From positions 30,249,916 to 30,313,915 of the forward strand of contig CM057148.1 of NCBI GenBank assembly GCA_029964075.1: a DNA stretch of 64,000 bases. The letters are read 5' to 3'. The position numbers were made by a program, and so were the translations under genes. Shown one piece after another: positions 57,110 through 64,000 of the stretch; the stretch's first letter is position 1, and each line of letters opens with the position of its first letter. Origin of the DNA: Patiria pectinifera. Taxonomy: Eukaryota > Echinodermata > Asteroidea > Valvatida > Asterinidae. The notes under the pieces were generated by a model that saw only the letters and a program-made list of their open reading frames with translations, ran no database searches and had not been told where the DNA came from.

Positions 57110-59310
57110 GTAAGGATATAAACATTCGTTCACAATGCAAATCTCTATCAATAAAGTGTTTAACGTGCCCAGGGGCCCCCGTTTTAATGTTTTTATTTTA
57201 TTTTATTTTATTTATTTTTTTATTTTTAATTTTTTGCATCTTGGTATTAAAAGTCATTGGCAGTAATACAAATGCTTTAAAAAAAGATCACGTGAACGAA
57301 TAAATATTGATTGGACATACGTACGTTGAGGAGCATGTAGTCGCTTTTACTTCTCATTCAAGACTCTGGAAGAAGCTCTTAAACGTGAAGTTAAGTCCGA
57401 GAACCAACAATGAGTAATTGCGCTCAGGAGAAAGAATTATTATGGATTCCCTGGCTATTTTAAAACAGTTTTCGTTCGAATTTGCCAATTATTATATTCA
57501 AATTTGCCAGCAACATCAATTCATTGCACTTCACTATTGTTATTTCCTTTTTTCGAAATTTTAACATTTAGTCCGAAAAATGCATACAATGAGCACACGT
57601 TTTCGACCCAGAGTATTCAATTTCGTCTCGTCCACGCCGAATCGTGTTATTCAGAAATCAAGTTTGTCCAATGCCACACAATTTAAAACCTATTGAGTTG
57701 ATGAACGTTGCACTTCATAGCGATATCTTCAAAGACTTATAGGGGAGCTTGTAGTATCGTTCCACGCGATTTGAATAATATAAGTATTAAAGCAACTTAG
57801 ACAATCAATATTAAACTAGTGGTTATATTGAAGGTCCCTCCAGAGATGGCACAACTTCTTTCCCCGCAGCTTCGTCGTTATATAAATATATGCAATACAA
57901 ATCCAGGCCCTATCTCTATTGTTGGCTTGAATCAAGTCACGGTACGTTGACCACTTATCCAAACAACTCTGTTATTATCCCTCTTTTCCGGTAATGGACA
58001 TATCACCTGAGGAAGCCGGGTGGTCTGCTGCTGATCATCAACCCTAATTACAATATACCTAAGTGCTGCAGAGGCTGTACCATACTGTTACCAGTTTACT
58101 TATAGGAGTCAAGGTGTTTCTGTTGGTGTCGTGTGCGCTACGGCCCAATGGTTACGGTGTTCTATTCGTGTGCCTTGGTACGTGGATTCGAACCATGAAG
58201 GGGAACGTGGTGCTTGTGCTCTTGGGCAAGGCACTTTACTGAGATTGTCTCTCTCCACCCAGGAGTATAAATGAGTACCTGTGAAGGTAGAGACCAGGTT
58301 GTGCTTTTCTCGAGCAGCTGCGGAAAAAAAAGTGGTCTCATTCCTGATGAAATTTGAGCAAGTCCAACGTGAATGCGATAAGACTAACGCAGTTGTGGCT
58401 TTAAATATACAAAGCATCCGGCTTGTTTTCACGTCTATATTCGGGAAATGATTATTTTCAAAAAAATGACATAAATATACACCCCCCCCCAAAAAACAAT
58501 AATATTAAAAACAGTGTAATCTTTCATCTAAAGCGCACTCATTCTGTTTCTGACAGTTTGAACAGTATCACTTGGCGAACCTATAACATGTATTCCCATT
58601 ATGCAATCATTCTACTTAATTGATTCGGAATGGCTAAAAATTCCCCCTTAAATTCACCGTTCACATGGAGACTTGACTTACCAAAAGGGGCTTAAATAAA
58701 CACATGCAATCAGATCCCTGAGTATTTCCATTCGTCTCGTCTCCACCAAATCGCGGTGGTTTTTTTTAAGAAATCAAATTCGTGTAATGCCACACAATTT
58801 AAACAAAATTTGATTCAATTTCGCCATACTTCTCAGTAATATCTTTAAAGGCATATATGCCTCCAGTACGGGTAGACTCCGAATGATATTGCTAATGCTG
58901 CCTAATAGTGTAAGGGTTTGGGTGAGTGTTGGTGTTAGTTAAACTACTGATGACGTCATCATCAGAAAATACGAAAAGTTATATATCGCTATCTTAGAGA
59001 GAGAAAAAAAAATATTCTTCGCCAAAACAAAAACAAATTGCCCGAACGCTAGGTTGCATATTTTGAGATCCTGGTTTCACAATTCCTGCAATAGCACAAG
59101 CTAAAATCCTATCAGATCCATTCTAAAGTCATGCAGGTTAAGCAAGAAAAACAATTTTGCGCGACGATTGAACTGACAAAAGGATCACCCCAACCCAAAA
59201 ATATCAAAGACACAAAAATACAAATCCTCTCCTCTAAAAAAAGCTGCAGATTCTATACCGTCTATTATGCAAAAATGAATAGTTATGGGTATACAGGCCT
59301 ATACTAACTT
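57110..59310 (+). repeat. Shrunken duplicate of the PAN-gene intron
   Basis: Segments are homologous in order to the parental intron: 57340-57780 to 21430-21970, 58490-58650 to about 23810-23960, 59040-59200 to 27580-27720 and 51150-51290, and 59220-59300 to 51830-51910. The intervening parental sequence is absent. A SINE lies within (58118-58335). A segment at 58700-58860 is a second copy of the 57590-57750 piece. Confidence 0.7.
58118..58335 (+). mobile_element. tRNA-derived SINE
   Basis: The A-box-like TGGCCCAATGGTTACGG (written CGGCCCAATGGTTACGG here) and B-box-like GGATTCGAACC are about 35 bp apart. The body follows: CTTGGGCAAGGCACTTTACT, CTCCACCCAGGAGTATAAAT and GAGTACCTGTGAAGG. This body is typical of SINEs widespread in marine animals. 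It differs from the SINE at 12284-12586. Confidence 0.75.
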
Positions 59311-59810
59311 TGATGCTTTGCCAATTTATAAATGTCGTTGTATGTATACATGTATACATAAATGCACATGTACATGTCATCCGGGGCTATTGTTTTTCCT
59401 GTCAGACGACCCTTCTCAGGACCTGAAATATCCGTAAAACAACTATTAAAATTGGAATGGCCTTATCAACAAATAATTCCAAGTTTGGGGGACTACGTTA
59501 ACAACGAAGATTTTTTTCCCACAAAGTGGATATAGCGCCCTCTAAAGGTAGCTGTATATGGCAGGGATTGCTTGCCTTAAAATATATTGACCATGGTAAT
59601 GTCTCTACCAAATCCATATTTTGTATAAAAAAAATCATGTAACAATGAATGCCATTCAAGTTTTTGACTGAAATTACATTAAAAGACCCTTCTGTGCCAA
59701 TCATAACAAATGCAAATAATCTCGTATTTTAGATTATTTACAGTGCCATTTTTTTTCGCTCGTACCTCCCGCCCTGCAAACAGGACGCTGGGATACTCTG
59801 ATGAATTCAC
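59310..59810 (+). repeat. Duplicate of the FA-gene downstream flank
   Basis: It repeats 54860-55310 with small changes and an extra 60-base stretch at 59595-59660. It ends in the arm of the inverted-repeat element. Confidence 0.85.
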
Positions 59811-59829
59811 GCTGGGATACTCTGATGAG

Positions 59830-60635
59830 TTCATGGCTCTTGAAGTAGCTCTTAAACGTGAAGTTAAGTCCGAGAACCAACAATGAGTAATTGCGCTCAG
59901 GAGAAAGAATTATTATGGATTTCCTGGCTATTTTAAAACAGTTTTCGTTCGAATTTTCCAATTATTATATTCAAATACGCCAGCAACATCAATTCATTGC
60001 ACTTCACATTCTTTATTTGACTTTTTTCGAAAATTTAAAATTTAGTCCGAAAAAATTCAAACAATGAGCACACGTTTTCGACCCGGTGTATTCAATCTCC
60101 TCTTGTCCACGCCGAATCGTGTTATTGAGAAATCAAGTTTATCCAATGCCACACAATTTAAAACTGATTGTGTTTATGAACGTTGCACTTCATAGCGATA
60201 TCTTCAAAGACATATAGAGGAACTTGAAGTATCGTTCCATGAGATTTGAATAATATAAGTATTAAAGCAACCTAGAAAACCAATATTAAACTAGTGGTTA
60301 TATTGAAGGCCTCTCCAAAGGTAGCACAACCTTTTTTCCCCACAGCTTCGTGGTTATATAAATATATGCAATACAAATCCAGGCCCTATCTCTATTTTTG
60401 GCTTGAATCAAGTCACAGTACGTTGACCACTCTGTTATCCCTCTTTTCCGGTAATGGACAATTCACCTGAGGAAGCCGGGTGCTGATCATCAATCCTAAT
60501 TACAACATACCTAAGTGCTGCAGAGGCTGAACCACACTGTTACCAGTTTACTTATAGGAGTCCAGGTGTTTGTGTTGGTGTCGTGTGCGCTATGGCCCAA
60601 TGGTTACGGTGTTCTATTCGTGTGCCTTGTAGACC
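59830..60635 (+). repeat. Third partial tandem copy: intron start without the PAN exon
   Basis: AGCTCTTAAACGTGAAGTTAAGTCC to TTACGGTGTTCTATTCGTGTGCC matches 57370-58172, ending 55 bases into the SINE. No PAN exon precedes it, so the copy is only intronic. Confidence 0.85.
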
Positions 60636-60925
60636 GTGGGCCATAAATCGTAGCGTGCAGAATCGTTCGGATTTTTTGGTGGCAACTTTTTTTCTTTCCT
60701 AATGGACTCCTTTTGTGACACTGATTAATATTTTTGATGTTGCCGGCAGAAAACCCGGCAAACTAATCTGAAAATCAAGGTAAAAAATTGCCACTTTCCC
60801 GTCGCGTCGGCAATGTTTTTTTGAACGCCGATTGAGGGCGGTATGTTGCAACCTCGAATCGGCGCTTCGTAGCCGATTTAGAAAATTGCGTTAATTTTCC
60901 TGGGGACGAGGACGTCAGGAGGAAC

Positions 60926-61141
60926 ATGGCGGCGCCCGTCAGCAGGACGTGCGTTTGCCACGTTGGCGAAGAAAGCGGTGACATTTCACCATTTTCAGAG
61001 ACGTGCTGAAGAAGTTTGTAACTTGTTGTCAGCAATGGCAAGAATTGGATGGACAGGAGAGGGGAGTTGCCCAAAAAAGCAAAGATATAGCGAAAAACGA
61101 ACGACCTAAGGCCGAGTATGGCTACCACCGTAGTACCAGAT
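60926..61141 (+). CDS. First exon of a gene with a Cys/His-rich N-terminal module, one frame change
   Basis: The start ACATGGCGGC is a good initiation context. The protein begins MAAPVSRTCVCHVGEESGDI; after a frame change near 61007 it continues KKFVTCCQQWQELDGQERGV and ends AKNERPKAEYGYHRSTRC at a GTAAGT donor (61142). A CxC/CxxG start, a C..W..L core and a final GYHR..C form a likely zinc-binding module that I remember from the N-termini of many uncharacterised marine-invertebrate proteins; I cannot name it. The open frame from 61003 lacks the real start. A 136-residue frame on the opposite strand is a shadow. Exon 2 is not identified with confidence. Confidence 0.5.
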
Positions 61142-61885
61142 GTAAGTTTCCAATTCCAAACATGTCGAATGTTAATTGTTATCATCGTATGGGGGGGGGG
61201 GGCTATTTATACTTTTTAATACGTAACTGAAGTTCTTTTTTAAAGCAAATCGATAGGTTGTGTTTTTTTATTAGTATTATTGAAAATAAAATAGGATTGG
61301 ACAAACATGACAATTCCAATGAGATGATTTTTTTGGGGAGAGGACGATTTGGCCATCACTTGTCACCTCTTTACAGTCAGAACATATGATGGAAACTGGT
61401 CTTACAATTTTGTGTTCTCAGTAAATACTTCATATTTTTCCTGCTTTATTTTTTAGGACTATTTTTCGATGGCTGATGGCTGACTGGGCAAGTAAAAAAA
61501 AAAATCAGATCTGGAATCTTTCACGTATGATCGTCACACCGGCTATCGTTGCATTTGTAACGTGGTGTTGTGTAGCATTGTATAGCATTGTCTGGGTCTT
61601 TGTAATAGTCTTGTGTGGTTATTGTGGCTGCATGTTAGGATCCATGGGACGTTAGACTGATTATCTTATTTTTCAGTTTTATTTTTACATTTAAGATTTT
61701 TCGGAGAGAGATACGCGATTACAGGGAAATTCATTTCTACAAGAAAAATATGATCTACTAACACAAGACTTTTAACTTGATAATTTTTAGATCTTTACTT
61801 AAAACTTTTTAATTTCTAACTTTTAAATCCAATCATTCATTTCATTTCCAATTTCATTGTCTGTCTCATCAGATATTCATAAAAT

Positions 61886-62061
61886 GAGAAACAAAGAAAG
61901 CCAGCAAAGCTGAGAATGGAGGAAATGGAGGTGATGGCGCAGGTGATGGCCCGCATAAAGCTGGAGACGAGAGCAGGAGAGTTCGCGCAGGCATGAACCA
62001 GGCAGGAGAGACACAAAATTCTACCAGTGGATGGGATCCAGCAAAAGTGGGAGCAAAATAA
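61886..62061 (+). CDS. Possible downstream exon, Gly/Glu-rich
   Basis: About 58 codons are open with KASKAENGGNGGDGAG and a GC content well above the flanking AT-rich DNA, ending in TAA at 62061. It may be an internal or last exon of the gene at 60926, or part of a non-coding RNA. Splice sites are not convincing. Confidence 0.22.
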
Positions 62062-62237
62062 TCCAGCCGCGGAAACGAGAGTCAGTTTCTGAAGCTGTCA
62101 CAAAAAGCGAATTGCAATCAGTGTTATGCATACATTTATGTAACATCATATAACCGCCATCATATAAACATAATTGAATTTCCCACATAATTGATGAAAC
62201 TTTTTTATGAAGATTTTTATTTTTACTATATTTTCAG

Positions 62238-62400
62238 GTGGAAAAACCTTCAAGGCTGCTTTGAATTGAACTCTTGAATCCATCCTTCTTGATGTTAAAG
62301 GTCAAGACGTGGTGGCAAAGTCAAGAGGTACAAGAAGGAGACAACAAGAATATCAACAAGGAAGAAGAAGCTGAAAGAAAAAAATCAAGGCAAGATTCTC
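62238..62400 (+). other. Possible transcribed segment ending in a poly-A run
   Basis: A TATATTTTCAG acceptor precedes 160 bases richer in GC than the neighbours, leading to an A13 run at 62407. It could be a 3' exon or a processed insertion. No clear protein is seen. Confidence 0.2.
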
Positions 62401-62559
62401 ACAAAATCAAAAAAAAAAAAAATTTATGCAAAATTTTACTTAAAATAAAAAATGGCGTTTGCGTTCATATTAGAGAGCTTTGCATTAGGTCATTGCAGCT
62501 GTTATTAATGAGTTGGCATATTATTTCTATTTTAAATAATAATATAGTGGTGTAATTGT

Positions 62560-64000
62560 AAGTATACTCAAAGTTTCAGTGCTAAAAATTGTAATATCAT
62601 TTATAACATATATAAATAAATACGTATCTAAAAAATATTAATAAATATATACATTGGCTATGGGCATACCATCATTTATTTATGCTGGTGGATAACTTCA
62701 TATGCATTGCAAATTCCTAAATACATTTGGCAAGTCGTCAAATTGCATCTTTGTCGCTTGTTTTGTTTGAATTAGTAGCGAGCCGAATTGCATCGTGCAG
62801 TGACAGAGTGATGACGAAGAAGTGACTACTGAAAGTGACGAATAGACGAATGTGAAGCAAGTGATGAAAAAGAAAGTGACATTGAAGACGATAGACAGGG
62901 CACAGGGACTGAAAAGTTTACATACATGTATTCATCATCAATTTCATCATATGTCCATATACATTATGCATTTTGTTGTAAATATGCATAGCTTTTTTAA
63001 TTGTTTAGTTAGCACAAACGTGATTTGCCATCATGTCTTTCAGAAAGCTTTCAGTTTTCATTGTATTTTACAGCAAATTTTAGTTCAATTTTCAATACCT
63101 TCCAGTCGAATGATTTTGACTTTGAGATTCTCCTCATGTCTCTAGTTCTTCAGCTCTACCTGATACTTCTGTTGAGGATCAGCAGAGCTCACAACTAAAG
63201 TCCAAACTCTAATGTTATTCAATACATGTATATCCTTTTCTAATTGATATTGCATAAATCTAGACCTTTAATTTCATGTTTATAACATACATTATGTTCC
63301 AAGGAATTATGAAAGTTCATTTCTAGACAGTTCATTAATTGTTTAGAATAATTCAGATAATGCCTTGAAATGAATTTTAGAACAATAAAACAATGGCCAG
63401 ATTTTATTTATTATATTAAATACTAGTTATAGTAAAATAAATAATTTCTTAATGTGGTCCATGTTCTAAATTTTTGGAAATTTTTAGAATTCGACAATCT
63501 GCAAATAAGTCTTTAACTTCATTTGTTATGAAAAACTCCTAACTCAGATTGAAAAAAAGTTTGGTATTAGGTACAAACTGTGGACTATTACTCAGCACTT
63601 ACTTGTTGATAGTTTAAAAATTATTACCATTTGTTTGTATTTTTCAGACTTTCACTTTTATTGCATGAAAAAGTCAGTCTTCTCCAAATAGTTTTTCTCA
63701 CATAATGACTTATTAAGATTCCTTTTTGCTTGTTATTATAATTTTTGTTAAAGAAATTATAATTTATTGCATTATAATTTAATATATATGTTAAATAAAT
63801 TTAACTAAATCCATTTGGATTTTTTCAATTTATATTAGTATAATATTTTATATAAATTGAAAAATACAATTTGAAAATTCTTGGGAGTTGTATGCAAACT
63901 GGCAACATACAGTGCATGATTATTCCTGATTGAGGAATATTGTATGCAAATGATGATTCTGAACAACCTAGAACGGCAAAAAAAACCTTTCAACGCTTGC
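62560..64000. other. AT-rich tail without visible genes
   Basis: Strongly AT-rich with many short palindromes. I see no exon, repeat family or RNA here. Confidence 0.5.

Noticed and set aside
58109..58492. 127-residue minus-strand frame
   Set aside because: It lies across a SINE.
60775..61185. 136-residue minus-strand frame
   Set aside because: It overlaps the Cys/His module exon, whose plus-strand start, motif order and splice donor are more convincing.

Overview
This is non-coding-rich eukaryotic DNA, most likely from a marine invertebrate deuterostome; I cannot name the species. The evidence is spliced genes with GT..AG introns, tRNA-derived SINEs, LINE remnants, hAT and foldback elements, and a PAN plus Methyltransf_FA gene of a type known to me from marine invertebrate deuterostomes. 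Nothing bacterial is present.

Layout. 1-3710 (minus) is a protein-primed-type family B DNA polymerase of a Polinton/Maverick (adintovirus-like) element, running off the left edge and split by several one-base frame changes. 3710-4200 is a divergent intergenic region with four consecutive hairpins, the last a perfect 68-bp palindrome. 4178-6363 is a plus-strand unit: TATA box, two short leader exons, a 92-aa acidic protein, a second broken reading frame, an eight-copy minisatellite and a poly(A) signal. 6.4-7.7 kb holds a purine-rich tract, a dispersed repeat and a LINE remnant.

The main structural fact is that 7708-27910 and 28411-51389 are the same locus twice, separated by exactly 500 Ns. 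They look like two allelic contigs left side by side. Each copy holds a putative LTR with gag remnant, a tRNA-derived SINE, two foldback elements, a gene for a small secreted protein, and the first exon of a PAN-domain gene. The copies differ by clean insertions: a 1.46-kb hAT-like element, a roughly 0.3-kb MITE, and a 1.06-kb indel affecting a 1.3-kb inverted-repeat element.

The PAN gene can be followed only in the right-hand copy: PAN exon (44498-44825), possible linker exon (49453-49520), then two phase-compatible exons (52017-52178 and 54221-54495) encoding a farnesoic-acid O-methyltransferase-like (Methyltransf_FA) domain. A paralogue at 56782 keeps the PAN exon, but its downstream copy jumps from just before the first FA exon to just after the last one, so it has lost the FA domain. 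A third, shorter copy of the intron follows at 59.83-60.63 kb. At 60926 another gene starts, with a Cys/His-rich N-terminal module. The last 1.4 kb is AT-rich and shows no gene.

Many homopolymer length differences between the two allelic copies suggest limited base accuracy, so single-base frame breaks in this window should not automatically be read as pseudogenes.
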